Source: Sphingobacteriaceae bacterium (GTDB taxonomy: Bacteria > Bacteroidota > Bacteroidia > UBA7662). Taken from it: 64,000 nt of DNA. The DNA is taken from assembly GCA_013824115.1 (NCBI GenBank), contig PNNG01000035.1, forward strand, positions 1 to 64,000, given 5' to 3'. The notes below the pieces were generated by a model. That model was given only the letters and a program-made list of their open reading frames with translations, was not told where the DNA came from and made no database searches. The position numbers and the translations under genes are program-made. Every line of letters starts with the position of its first letter. Positions within the stretch are counted from its first letter, which is position 1. Positions 39,585 to 47,894 of the stretch are shown piece after piece.

Positions 39585-40220
39585 ATGCAACAATCGTATG
39601 AACGCCTGATACAGAATAATGCCCGATGGGTGGAGGAAAAACTGCAGCTTGATCCTGATTACTTCAAGCGCCTCTCGCTCAAACAAACCCCGGATTTTTT
39701 GTGGGTGGGTTGCAGCGACAGTAGGGTGCCTGCCAATGAAATTACTGGCACCGATCCAGGTGAGATTTTCGTTCACCGCAACATTGCCAATATGGTGGTG
39801 CATACCGATTTTAATTTTTTGTCGGTACTCCAATACGCCGTGGAGGTGCTGCACGTAAAGCACATCATTGTATGCGGACATTATGGCTGCGGCGGGGTGA
39901 GGGCGGCTATGGGACACAACAATTCGGGCCTGGTGAATAAGTGGCTGCGCAACATCAAGGAGGTGTACGAAAAGCACCATGTGGCATTAGAAGGCATTGT
40001 GGATGAAGAAGCGCGGGTGAATCGTTTGGTAGAATTGAATGTGATTGAACAGGTGCGCAATCTGGCCAAGACTACCATCGTACAAAAGGCCTGGAAAGAC
40101 CGCACTTTGCAGATTCATGGCTGGGTGTACGGCCTCGATTCGGGCCGCATCCGCGATTTGCAAGTGATGATGCACGAGATTGAGGATTTAGAACCTATTT
40201 TTAGGTACGATGACCTTTGA
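39585..40220 (+). CDS. Beta-class carbonic anhydrase
   Basis: Catalyses CO2 hydration. The 211-residue protein has the zinc ligands and catalytic dyad of the beta class: VGCSDSRVP near residue 42 (Cys, Asp, Arg) and CGHYGCGGVRAA near 99-110 (His, Cys). Also present are FVHRNIANMV near 64 and the C-terminal QIHGWVYGLDSGRIRDL, which closes the family fold. It begins 9 bases after the SulP gene and would balance CO2 and bicarbonate with it. Confidence 0.96.
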   Translation: MQQSYERLIQNNARWVEEKLQLDPDYFKRLSLKQTPDFLWVGCSDSRVPANEITGTDPGEIFVHRNIANMVVHTDFNFLSVLQYAVEVLHVKHIIVCGHYGCGGVRAAMGHNNSGLVNKWLRNIKEVYEKHHVALEGIVDEEARVNRLVELNVIEQVRNLAKTTIVQKAWKDRTLQIHGWVYGLDSGRIRDLQVMMHEIEDLEPIFRYDDL

Positions 40221-40353
40221 GCAGGGGCATGGCCATGGTCTGCATTGGAACTACCTCGAGCTGATTGGTAAAGGCAATCTTGCATATTGGGCTGTAAGGA
40301 TATACAACGCTTAGCGTCCGCCCAAACCTGTCTGAATATTTATCCATTATTTG

Positions 40354-40361
40354 TATTTTTG
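40354..40361 (+). promoter_or_regulatory. -7 element of the mntA-hepT module
   Basis: TATTTTTG matches TAnnTTTG and ends 3 bases before the ATG at 40365, so a near-leaderless message is expected and the longer in-frame start is not used. Confidence 0.5.
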
Positions 40362-40364
40362 ATC

Positions 40365-40673
40365 ATGCATCCATTTATTGAGGCACATAAGTCAGCAATT
40401 CAACATTTATGTAAAGAACATAGGGTCAAAGATTTGTATGTGTTTGGCTCAGCAGCTTATGGGAATATGCACGCCAAAAGTGATGTTGATTTTGTGGTGA
40501 GTTTTGAGGATCAAATTGATCCTATTGAACATGGAACTCATTTTTTAATGCTTAAGGCCGAACTAGAAAACTTACTCCAATGTGAAGTAGATCTGCTCAG
40601 CTACAGGGCAATACGAAATCGGGTGCTTCGAGCCGCCATCGACGCACACAAAACGTTGCTCTATGCCGCCTAA
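40365..40673 (+). CDS. mntA: MntA-type nucleotidyltransferase antitoxin
   Basis: A 102-residue minimal nucleotidyltransferase. The motif GSAAYGNMHAKSDVD (near residue 24-38) is an exact GS-x10-DxD signature, with the third acidic residue in CEVDLL near 76. In characterised MntA/HepT pairs, the antitoxin adenylylates a tyrosine of HepT and silences it; here that role is inferred from pairing. ATG 40365 follows a -7 element at 40354-40361. Its last 11 bases overlap the start of hepT. The module lies between carbonic anhydrase and the thioredoxin genes and looks more AT-rich than both. Confidence 0.9.
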   Translation: MHPFIEAHKSAIQHLCKEHRVKDLYVFGSAAYGNMHAKSDVDFVVSFEDQIDPIEHGTHFLMLKAELENLLQCEVDLLSYRAIRNRVLRAAIDAHKTLLYAA

Positions 40674-41012
40674 ATTGGCTCTAAAATATTTGCTTGATGT
40701 AGAGCAGCTCATAGCAGAGCTTGAAGTTTGGTGTTCATTTGTGAAAGAGATTTTTTGAAGTTTAACACTAATTTTATGGCTATCCGTACTGCTGAACGGA
40801 ATCTTGAACTTGTGGGTGAGGCAATAAGGCAGTTATTAATTATTGATCCTGAGGCTAGAATTACCCATGCCAAAGACATCATTGGATTAAGGAATATGCT
40901 TGCCCATGCTTATGATAGCATAGATTCTACTGCTTTGTGGAAGATATTGATCAAGGATATTCCTGAACTCAAGGCTGAAATCCACAAACATATTCGCCAT
41001 TCCAATGAATAA
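40663..41012 (+). pseudogene. hepT: HepT-type HEPN RNase toxin, interrupted by a frameshift at a T run
   Basis: The frame opening at ATG 40663 (MPPKLALKYLLDVEQLIAEL) runs 31 codons and stops at TGA 40756. The rest of the HEPN protein continues in the -1 frame: ERNLELVGEAIRQLL, then the active-site motif RNMLAHAY, an exact RxxxxHxY. The switch lies at six Ts (40751-40756). One more T, or a -1 slip, would join GAG ATT TTT to TTG AAG TTT and give a normal HepT of about 116 residues. This may be a dead toxin, programmed slippage or an assembly error. The overlap with mntA is conserved. The next gene starts 8 bases before its end. Confidence 0.8.
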
Positions 41013-41541
41013 TAAGCATCGATCCATAAGCTACCACCTTTCAAAGCTTTCGTATGGGGCTGGTGCGGGTCTAACGATGGTGCTTGTCCTATTACTCAAC
41101 TCATTTTCTTATGCGCAAATAATCCCGATAGTTGAGCGTGGTGATTTATATGCCCTCCTTTCCAAATCCGACGATACCCTTCGTGTAATTAACTTTTGGG
41201 CCACCTGGTGCGGTCCCTGTGTAGCTGAGATGCCCTACTTCGAAAGGTTAGAGCGAAATAAAGGCAGTGAAAAATTGCAGGTGATTTTGGTGAGTCTCGA
41301 TTTTCCTTCGCAGCTGCAAAAGCGGGTGGTGCCTTTCGTAAAAAAGCGCAATCTGCAATCAAAAGTGCTTTTGCTCGACGGGGGCGACCCCAACGAATGG
41401 ATTGATGAGGTAGAGCCGCGATGGACTGGCTCAATTCCGGCTACACTGTTTCTGTACCGGGGCAAGCGCATTTTTTATGAGGGACAAATCACAGAACAAG
41501 AACTCCGATCTTACGTTGCACAATTAAAGAATATGCCATGA
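41005..41541 (+). CDS. TlpA/ResA-like exported thioredoxin
   Basis: A 178-residue thiol-disulfide protein with a redox site WCGPC in NFWATWCGPCVAEMPYFE (near residue 70). The cis-proline is probably in GSIPATLFLY near 150. A hydrophobic stretch LTMVLVLLLNSFSYA (near 23-37) serves as signal peptide or anchor, so it works in the periplasm. ATG 41005 overlaps the hepT end by 8 bases; ATG 41077 at MVLVLLLNS is an alternative start with a shorter signal. It overlaps the next thioredoxin-fold gene by 4 bases (ATGA). Confidence 0.88.
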   Translation: MNNKHRSISYHLSKLSYGAGAGLTMVLVLLLNSFSYAQIIPIVERGDLYALLSKSDDTLRVINFWATWCGPCVAEMPYFERLERNKGSEKLQVILVSLDFPSQLQKRVVPFVKKRNLQSKVLLLDGGDPNEWIDEVEPRWTGSIPATLFLYRGKRIFYEGQITEQELRSYVAQLKNMP

Positions 41542-42137
41542 GAAAACTGCTTTTAGGATTATTGGCTGTATTGCTAAGCACCGCAGCCGGGGCCCAGTAC
41601 AAAACCGGGGATGTTGCCCGCGATTTTAAATTGAAGAACATCGATGGCAAAATGGTGTCGATGAGCAAGTTCAAAGAGGCCAAAGGCTTCATCGTGATTT
41701 TTACCTGCAATCACTGCCCTTGGTCGCAGGCTTACGAACAGCGCATCATTGATCTCGACAAAAAATTCAAAGAAAAGGGCTTCCCGGTGATTGCCATCAA
41801 TCCGAACGACCCTGATTTGCAGCCCGAAGATTCGTTCGACGAAATGAAAAAACGCGCGAAAAAATATGGCTATACCTTTCCTTATTTGGTAGACGAAACC
41901 CAGGATGTTGCCCGCGATTATGGGGCTACCCGCACACCACATGTGTATGTGCTCAACAAGGAAGAGGGCAAAATGGTGGTGCGCTACATTGGGGCTATCG
42001 ACGATAATACCGAGTTCCCCGACAAGGTGAGCAAGCGCTATGTAGAAGATGCGGTAAACGATCTGCTCGAAGGCTTGTACGTGCGCAACGGCAACACCAA
42101 GGCAGTAGGTTGCACCATCAAGTGGAAGAAAAGCTAA
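41538..42137 (+). CDS. Exported thioredoxin/peroxiredoxin-like protein
   Basis: A 199-residue exported protein of the AhpC/TSA-related thioredoxin fold. It has a signal peptide (MRKLLLGLLAVLLSTAAGAQ), then DFKLKNIDGKMVSMSKFKEAKG, and a redox motif in FTCNHCPWSQAYE near residue 56, giving a CxxC in CNHC. The segment DYGATRTPHVYVLN near 130 carries the cis-proline. This is the Bacteroidota family related to PRX_like1. It probably reduces or isomerises envelope thiols together with the TlpA-like neighbour, with which it overlaps by 4 bases. Confidence 0.87.
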   Translation: MRKLLLGLLAVLLSTAAGAQYKTGDVARDFKLKNIDGKMVSMSKFKEAKGFIVIFTCNHCPWSQAYEQRIIDLDKKFKEKGFPVIAINPNDPDLQPEDSFDEMKKRAKKYGYTFPYLVDETQDVARDYGATRTPHVYVLNKEEGKMVVRYIGAIDDNTEFPDKVSKRYVEDAVNDLLEGLYVRNGNTKAVGCTIKWKKS

Positions 42138-42158
42138 CCAAGCTAAATGCCCAATTAC

Positions 42159-42192
42159 AGCAGGCGGCTACGGCTTAGCCTGCTATTTTTTT
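42159..42192 (+). terminator. Terminator after the thioredoxin genes
   Basis: AGCAGG-GCTA and TAGCCTGCT form a stem with a small bulge (42159-42184), followed by seven Ts (42186-42192). It overlaps the stop codon of the convergent endonuclease gene. Confidence 0.7.
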
Positions 42193-45100
42193 GCGCACAA
42201 TACCCGTAGGGCATGTCCATTCGAGCAGGTAAACACCAGGAGCGGGTAAGGCCCACTGAAAATCGGGGCCATTCAAATTGAATTCAGCTACTTTTTGGCC
42301 ACCTATATTGTAGATGCGCAGCACACTTCCTGTTTCGGCTTTTTTTACGTACAGGGTTTGGCCGTAGGTGTAGGCTTCAAAACCTCCGGGCTGCGGCTCA
42401 ATCTGAGGCAAGCTGCTCGCCAAACCAATGCCAAAATGCAGGAAGAAACGGTTTGAATGATTACCAGCACTGAGCTGTAGCACTGCACTGTCGCGACGTA
42501 GGTTATAAAAGAGGCTGGTTGCGCGGTCTTCGAGATAGAGATCAAATTCAGTGTCAAAACCAGATAAACTGTCGGTTTTAAGTACCACCTCCTGGCTCAC
42601 CGCGCTGTGAAGAATGCAGGACAAACTGCCATAAGCACCTGGCCAAGGAACTGCTTGAATAGCCAGTGGCTGATTGTTAAGTAGGGTAGAAAACGATACA
42701 GCCGTGTTGGAGTTAAATCGTACTGCATCAAAGGCAGGATCATTGCCCAAACTGGCGTCGTTGCGAAACACCACAGCTGTTTGGCTGAATCCCTGTTGTT
42801 GTCCTACAGCGTTGAGCCAAAGCCGGCCAACAGCGCCTGCCGCGCGGAAAAACTGTCCACTGCGGCCTTGGCTGCGCATGTTGTTTTCGAAATAGACATC
42901 GAGGTTTAAGTTCCCGCCTTGTACAAAAAAGCCTTGAGCTACCCCAATTTCGCCATTCGGTACCGCACTGCCGTTGTTTGAGCCCGAACCAGCCACACCC
43001 GTTCCGCCAGCCCAAACAGCATAATCTACCGAAGCAAAATTATTTCCAGTGGCATTTTGTTGTTGCGACCAGAAATACAAACTTCCGCCAGTGATGCCCA
43101 AGCCTTGCGGACCGTTGAACGCCAAAAAAGCATCGGCACTCAATGGAGCCGGGTAAGGGTTCCCCAAGAGATAATAGCCATTGGGCCCCGAAGTAGCCAT
43201 GGGCAGGTATTGGCCGTGGTGCACCTTGCCGGTAAAGGTTACTTGTCCGGCCCCGGCCACACTATACCCGCGCCCCGCCTGCATATGGCCGGTGGCTTGC
43301 TGCCAGGCCGACAAGGTGTTACCACCGGGTTGATACTGCTGGATGTCGATTGGATTCACCCCGGCAAAAACCGTAGAAATGGCAGCATTTTCAACCGGAC
43401 TGCTCCAAAGATTGATGCGCAAATTGCTGTTTTGTCCGTTTCGCTTCACCTCATAGCTGCCTGTGCCGCTCAAAACGGCATTGTCGGCAGGGTAAAAACT
43501 GGCGCCATTTTCTAAGCGTATCGTACCATTATTCATCACATTGGCCGTGGTATGCAGCTTGGCACCTGCTTGCAACTGCAAGGTGGCGCCGCTGTTGACT
43601 TCAATGCTTGCAAATACCGCAGTGTCGCTGAGGCTCATACTGCCGCTTTCAATGAGGGGCTGCGAGCTGCTTACGGGCACAAAGCCGTTGTTCCAGTTTT
43701 GCGCTTGGCTGAAATTTCCGGTGCCATTCCAGCGGCTGCGTTCGGTAGTGGTAGCCAATGGCAAGGTCACCAAGCTGCGGCCGGGTACATTGGTATTGAA
43801 CCGCAGTTGTCCGCTTGGTGAGCCAGCCGTTCCAAATTGCATGCTCACTTCTAACTCTATGACTTCACCTGGTGCAATACTTCTGCTACTTCCGCCTGTA
43901 TAACTGAGGCCTGTTCCGCTAACGTTGATGCCCGTCAACTCAATGGTTTCGGTTCCGTGGTTCACCACGGGAACGCGGTACATGCGCTGCTGGTTCACCG
44001 ACAAACTGCCTGGCAAAAGGCTGTCGGGAACGTAGATTCCCCACATAACTGGGCTACCCGGACTTGTGGTGAGTAAATTGGTAATGCGATCGAGCAGCTG
44101 CGGATAATCTACAAAGGGATTGCGGTTGAGCTGGTAGGTTTGCACATCGTTGTTGCGGCGGCGCGCAATGCTGTCGGGCGGGTAGAGGGCATGCCACTGG
44201 CGTAGGTCGTTTTCGTATGGACTGATCCATGGAAATTGGGTAGTTCCTGCATTGCCGTAGCGCATGGCGAAATAGAAGAGCGCGCGAGCCGCAGGGCCTT
44301 TGTGCACGTCACGTGGTTCGAAAACCACCGAATTGGCTTTGCTTCCTCCAGGATAGGTGAGCGTTGGGCTGGGAACATTGCCCAGAGGTTTGTTACCTCG
44401 GGCCGAGTTGGTTCCACCGTCGGTTACGAACAAATGGTGCAAATCGCTTTCCATCGGATCATTGTCAGCACCCATGCTTTGCGGCCAAGTGTGTTCCGTG
44501 TTCATGTTGTACGGCGAAAGGTTGATGGCGCCGGTACCTATTTGGCTGTTGTAGGAAATAGTACGGCCAGTATAAACGCATTCGTTTTTAAATGCTTCGT
44601 TGTGGTTGGGTTCACGGCCGTTTACTTTCCAGTTGTCTATGATGTAGAACATGCGCAAACGGGCGTTATTAGTCCCCGAATAAGTAAGCACTTGGTACGG
44701 ACTACCCGTAATGGTACGCAAGGCCGACACCAAAGCGGCGCCGGTTTGGTTTTGCGAGTTGGCGTAATAGCTGCGGCTGTAGGTGCCTTGTCCGCGTACG
44801 CGGATGTATTTGGGACCTGTGCCCGTGCGTACATCCACCACCAATACACCGCGGTTGAGGATGTTGTGGCGGGGGGTGAAGTAGATTTTTAACCGCAGTG
44901 AATCGCCGGCAGCGATGCTGAAGACTGAGTCGGGTGTCCAAAACGGTTGGTGGTTATAGAGGTGGAATTGGCGGATGCGGCCTTGGAGGGTACTGCTACC
45001 TTCGTTGTATAGGGTTACGAAACCCGAATCGCGCTGTAGCTCGTTAGTGGTTCCAAAAACCAGGCTATCAACGCTCAACCGCAAGCTGCCGCCAGCCACC

Positions 45101-46029
45101 GCACTGATTACTACCGGGCGGCTCACCGTGCCGTTGACGTTGAGGTTCACAATACTGGCGCCGCCCCCGCTGATAGCAATTTGTTGGTTGTAGGTGCCGT
45201 TGGCCAAGCCGCTTTTGAGGCGGACATACAAAGTGGTAGCAACCAAATTACCTGCTGTATAGGCTACGTTGAGTTGTGCGCCGAAAGTGCTGTTGTTGCT
45301 CGATACTTCGTATGCTGTTCCGCTGGCATCAACCAAAAGGTTGCCGCTGCTGGTGAAGTTGTTGCCACTCAATTGAAAACTTTGTGCGGTGGAGGCCCGG
45401 CTGCTGTCGGTTGAAAAGCCATTGAGTGTACTTGGACTCAAATTGATGGCAGGAGAAGGAGCGGTGAGGGTTCCAAAAACCCGGAAGTTGTTGAAGCGGA
45501 GGTTGCCGGTACTGGTAGCATTGTGCCCCCAGATACGGATGGTAATGGGATTTGATGTGCTTCCTGGCAGATTCGATGAAATGTTGAATACGTTCAACGC
45601 TGCTGCATTGGTACTGCTTACAGTGCCGCTATCGAGTAAGTAGGTGGTGTCTTCGTCGAAGCCATCAATAGAACAAGCAATGGTAACACGGTTTGGGCCA
45701 GCCGACGAACGTCCAAATCTAAATCCTAAAGACGATAGGCTGATGCTGTAGCCATTTTGGGGGGTGATGGTAAATTGGATATACTTTCCCGAAAATAAGA
45801 AGTTACCTTGATTCCAAGAGCTTGCGTTTCCGATGGTGTCACCATTTTCGTCACTACCAGGTTGGAAACCAATGGTGCCGGAGGAAATACTGACTTGACT
45901 AACGGATAAATTGGCGGCAACAGAATCGGCAGTTGTTCGATTCTCAAAAGCATGCCTTGACAACAAGGACTGTCCATCCACGGTTAAGGCTGCCATTACC
46001 AGCAGCATCCCAATAAAAATAATTCTCAT
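42175..46029 (-). CDS. Secreted endonuclease I with T9SS sorting domain
   Basis: A 1284-residue secreted nuclease. A signal peptide (MRIIFIGMLLVMAALTVDGQ) precedes two beta domains (about 25-310) and an ASH-like domain (about 315-415, with LYNEGSSTLQG). An endonuclease I domain (about 420-660) has the active-site signature NTEHTWPQSM near 509, ESDLHHLFVTDGGTNSARGN and GNKPLGNV. After more beta structure, the protein ends in a T9SS type A sorting domain (about 1215-1284, GSVLRIYNIGGQKVAEF). It would be exported through SprA and degrade extracellular DNA or RNA. ATG 46029 starts the signal peptide. Confidence 0.9.
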   Translation of the reverse strand: MRIIFIGMLLVMAALTVDGQSLLSRHAFENRTTADSVAANLSVSQVSISSGTIGFQPGSDENGDTIGNASSWNQGNFLFSGKYIQFTITPQNGYSISLSSLGFRFGRSSAGPNRVTIACSIDGFDEDTTYLLDSGTVSSTNAAALNVFNISSNLPGSTSNPITIRIWGHNATSTGNLRFNNFRVFGTLTAPSPAINLSPSTLNGFSTDSSRASTAQSFQLSGNNFTSSGNLLVDASGTAYEVSSNNSTFGAQLNVAYTAGNLVATTLYVRLKSGLANGTYNQQIAISGGGASIVNLNVNGTVSRPVVISAVAGGSLRLSVDSLVFGTTNELQRDSGFVTLYNEGSSTLQGRIRQFHLYNHQPFWTPDSVFSIAAGDSLRLKIYFTPRHNILNRGVLVVDVRTGTGPKYIRVRGQGTYSRSYYANSQNQTGAALVSALRTITGSPYQVLTYSGTNNARLRMFYIIDNWKVNGREPNHNEAFKNECVYTGRTISYNSQIGTGAINLSPYNMNTEHTWPQSMGADNDPMESDLHHLFVTDGGTNSARGNKPLGNVPSPTLTYPGGSKANSVVFEPRDVHKGPAARALFYFAMRYGNAGTTQFPWISPYENDLRQWHALYPPDSIARRRNNDVQTYQLNRNPFVDYPQLLDRITNLLTTSPGSPVMWGIYVPDSLLPGSLSVNQQRMYRVPVVNHGTETIELTGINVSGTGLSYTGGSSRSIAPGEVIELEVSMQFGTAGSPSGQLRFNTNVPGRSLVTLPLATTTERSRWNGTGNFSQAQNWNNGFVPVSSSQPLIESGSMSLSDTAVFASIEVNSGATLQLQAGAKLHTTANVMNNGTIRLENGASFYPADNAVLSGTGSYEVKRNGQNSNLRINLWSSPVENAAISTVFAGVNPIDIQQYQPGGNTLSAWQQATGHMQAGRGYSVAGAGQVTFTGKVHHGQYLPMATSGPNGYYLLGNPYPAPLSADAFLAFNGPQGLGITGGSLYFWSQQQNATGNNFASVDYAVWAGGTGVAGSGSNNGSAVPNGEIGVAQGFFVQGGNLNLDVYFENNMRSQGRSGQFFRAAGAVGRLWLNAVGQQQGFSQTAVVFRNDASLGNDPAFDAVRFNSNTAVSFSTLLNNQPLAIQAVPWPGAYGSLSCILHSAVSQEVVLKTDSLSGFDTEFDLYLEDRATSLFYNLRRDSAVLQLSAGNHSNRFFLHFGIGLASSLPQIEPQPGGFEAYTYGQTLYVKKAETGSVLRIYNIGGQKVAEFNLNGPDFQWALPAPGVYLLEWTCPTGIVRKKIAG

Positions 46030-46083
46030 GCGAAGGGCAAAGGTCGGGATTTTGCCCCTGAGTGCAAGGTCTTTAAAAGAATC

Positions 46084-46530
46084 TTAACCCGCTATGACAG
46101 TTTGAGGAGCGGTGAGGGAATTCACCAAACTATCAGCAGCCAACATATCGGCCCAGGCCTCGAGGTAGGCCACCACGTCTTCGCGTTTGTTGCGGGCTAA
46201 CCAGCGCTTACCGCCGGGTAAAAACTTGAGCACTTGATCGTTTTCGAGGTATTCGAGTTCGTGCAATTCGCGGGTAGTGAAACCGGCTGCCATCAGTTGC
46301 TCAATGATCCAATCAATAGGCAAGCCCGATGTGGGGCAATACTCGCGCACTTGCGTACTCCAATCGCCATAACGTTGCATGGCAAAAGCATGGATTTCGG
46401 CCTTGCTCAGCTCTGTTACTTCCTGTGCTAGGTGGCCACAGTTGCAGCTGCCCATGTGGCCCCAAGCGTAGTGATCACTGGCCGAAAGGCGAGTGGCAGT
46501 TTTGCGCAGAATATCGATTTTGGTTTCCAT
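46084..46530 (-). CDS. Conserved hypothetical protein with a CNCGH motif
   Basis: A 148-residue soluble protein without signal peptide. It carries a small Cys/His cluster in HMGSCNCGHLAQE near residues 25-37 and a later EYCPTSG near 63-69, which together could bind a metal. The rest is helical (PIDWIIEQLMAAGF, ELEYLEND, AYLEAWADML). I do not recognise the family. It is divergent from the Crp/Fnr gene and follows the nuclease gene's upstream region on the same strand. Confidence 0.6.
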   Translation of the reverse strand: METKIDILRKTATRLSASDHYAWGHMGSCNCGHLAQEVTELSKAEIHAFAMQRYGDWSTQVREYCPTSGLPIDWIIEQLMAAGFTTRELHELEYLENDQVLKFLPGGKRWLARNKREDVVAYLEAWADMLAADSLVNSLTAPQTVIAG

Positions 46531-46572
46531 ACCGTTGAAGCTTTCTGAGATGCTAAAATAACCATTGCCGGC

Positions 46573-46580
46573 TATGTTTG
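46573..46580 (+). promoter_or_regulatory. -7 element of the Crp/Fnr regulator gene
   Basis: TATGTTTG matches TAnnTTTG, 48 bases before the ATG at 46629. A weaker TATCTTG lies closer (46617-46623). TTTGACCAAAA (46580-46590) directly after it resembles one half of the palindrome at 47203, so self-regulation is possible. Confidence 0.4.
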
Positions 46581-46628
46581 TTTGACCAAAATGTTGTGGC
46601 TGCCGGGTTGGCTCGCTATCTTGCCTCG

Positions 46629-47195
46629 ATGGAAGCCATCCGCCAATATTTCAACCAATTGGTACCCCTAGAAGATGCCGAATGGCAGGCTTTTGCGGCT
46701 TGTTTGACCAAGCGAACGGTAAAACGCAAGGAGAAAATCTTGTTATTGGGTCAGGTTTGCCACGAAGTGTGCTTTATCGAAAGTGGCTCATTTCGCTTCT
46801 TCCACGAGCGCGAAGACGGCAGCGAATGGGTGACAGCCTTCTTTTTTGCCGGCGATTTTGTGACCAATTACCGCAGTGTCATTACCAACCAACCTTCTTC
46901 GCACCACATTGAAGCCATGCAGGATGCGGTGATTTTGAGCATCCAAAAGGCCGATTTGTTCCGCTTGTACCTCGAGTTTCATGCGCTCGATCGCTTGGGC
47001 CGACGCATCGCCGAAGGCTTGTATCTCACAGTGGCTCACCGGCTCGATGCTTTTTTGTACGAATCGCCCGAAGAACGCTACGAGGCCCTGCTCCAACGCA
47101 ATTCGCGCCTGCTCAACGAGGTACCCCAATACATGATTGCCTCCTACCTGGGCGTAAAACCCGAAACCCTCAGCCGCATCCGCGCACGCCGCTGA
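46629..47195 (+). CDS. Crp/Fnr family transcriptional regulator
   Basis: A 188-residue regulator with an N-terminal cyclic-nucleotide-binding-like beta roll (about 15-120, including GSFRFFHEREDGSEWVTAFF), a dimerisation helix, and a C-terminal winged helix. Its recognition part is PQYMIASYLGVKPETLSRIRARR (about 166-188). There is no N-terminal Fe-S cysteine cluster as in Fnr, so it senses some other signal. ATG 46629 fits the family N-terminus (MEAIRQYFNQLVPL) better than a start 17 codons earlier. Its most likely target is the palindrome at 47203-47216 just downstream, ahead of two outer-membrane protein genes. Confidence 0.9.
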   Translation: MEAIRQYFNQLVPLEDAEWQAFAACLTKRTVKRKEKILLLGQVCHEVCFIESGSFRFFHEREDGSEWVTAFFFAGDFVTNYRSVITNQPSSHHIEAMQDAVILSIQKADLFRLYLEFHALDRLGRRIAEGLYLTVAHRLDAFLYESPEERYEALLQRNSRLLNEVPQYMIASYLGVKPETLSRIRARR

Positions 47196-47202
47196 TGTTT
47201 TC

Positions 47203-47216
47203 TTGACCAAAGTCAA
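47203..47216. promoter_or_regulatory. Fnr/Crp-type operator upstream of an outer-membrane gene pair
   Basis: TTGAC-CAAA-GTCAA is a perfect 5-bp palindrome with a 4-base spacer, the geometry of Fnr-type sites (TTGAT-N4-ATCAA). It lies 30 bases upstream of a -7-like CAGCTTTG (47240-47247). A start near 47253 would put its centre at about -43, a class II activator position. Confidence 0.6.
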
Positions 47217-47265
47217 CCATTTCTGTCGGCCGGGTACCCCAGCTTTGTGGGGTAAACAAAACGAC

Positions 47266-47892
47266 ATGAAAACCCTACTCTCGCTCGCCTGCTTATTGGC
47301 CGTATCACATGTGCTACCGGCACAATCTTCAGAAAAAACGAGCTTCACCTATGCCGAAATAAAAAGCGGTTATGGGCGCACCATCTTCGGTAGCGGATTA
47401 AAAGAACGCGTTGATGCCGGAAATTTTTCGGCGAGCGGGGGTGGACTCACCTCTTTGGCAGCCTACCACAAATTTGCCAAGCTCAACCACTTCAATGCCG
47501 GCATGCGCTTCAAAGGCTTAGGGGCTGGTCCAGCTACAGGCAATGGTGGCGAAGAAATGTTCTTCAATTTTTGGTCGGTAGGTTTTTCGGCCCGTTACTT
47601 TCCCTTGGCCGCTGAAGCCCGCGAGGGATGGTTTGCCCAGGCCGACTACAACTTCGTTTCCCAGTTCACCCAAAAATACCGCAATACGGCCGCGCTTCAA
47701 TTCGACCACCAATTTGCCATTGGGTCGGGGGTGGCCTTGGGACTGGGCTATCAATGGTGGTTCAGGCCGGGATTAGGGTTAGTTGGCAGTGTTGAATACG
47801 ACTGGTCGCGCCGCCAAGGCGAAGTCACCGGCTTGGGCGACAAAACTTTCCGCAATGGTCATGCGGCTTTTCAAATCGGCATCATTTTTTAA
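47266..47892 (+). CDS. Predicted outer-membrane beta-barrel protein A
   Basis: A 208-residue exported protein with a signal peptide (MKTLLSLACLLAVSHVLPAQ) and strands such as FTYAEIKSGYGRTIFGSG, WSVGFSARYFPL, VALGLGYQWWFRP and the last strand HAAFQIGIIF, which fit a small outer-membrane barrel. I cannot name the family. ATG 47266 is used because it opens the signal peptide and lies 20 bases after the inferred -7 element; the frame extends upstream into the operator only by chance. The next barrel gene starts 2 bases after its stop, so they form a pair. Confidence 0.68.
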   Translation: MKTLLSLACLLAVSHVLPAQSSEKTSFTYAEIKSGYGRTIFGSGLKERVDAGNFSASGGGLTSLAAYHKFAKLNHFNAGMRFKGLGAGPATGNGGEEMFFNFWSVGFSARYFPLAAEAREGWFAQADYNFVSQFTQKYRNTAALQFDHQFAIGSGVALGLGYQWWFRPGLGLVGSVEYDWSRRQGEVTGLGDKTFRNGHAAFQIGIIF

Positions 47893-47894
47893 CC

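Noticed and set aside
40728..41012. A short HEPN protein starting at TTG 40728 as the complete toxin
   Set aside because: It would lack the first HEPN helix, which is present in the other frame directly upstream and overlaps mntA as expected.
44236..44892. A 218-codon plus-strand frame within the endonuclease gene
   Set aside because: Antisense to the nuclease active-site region; no recognisable features.
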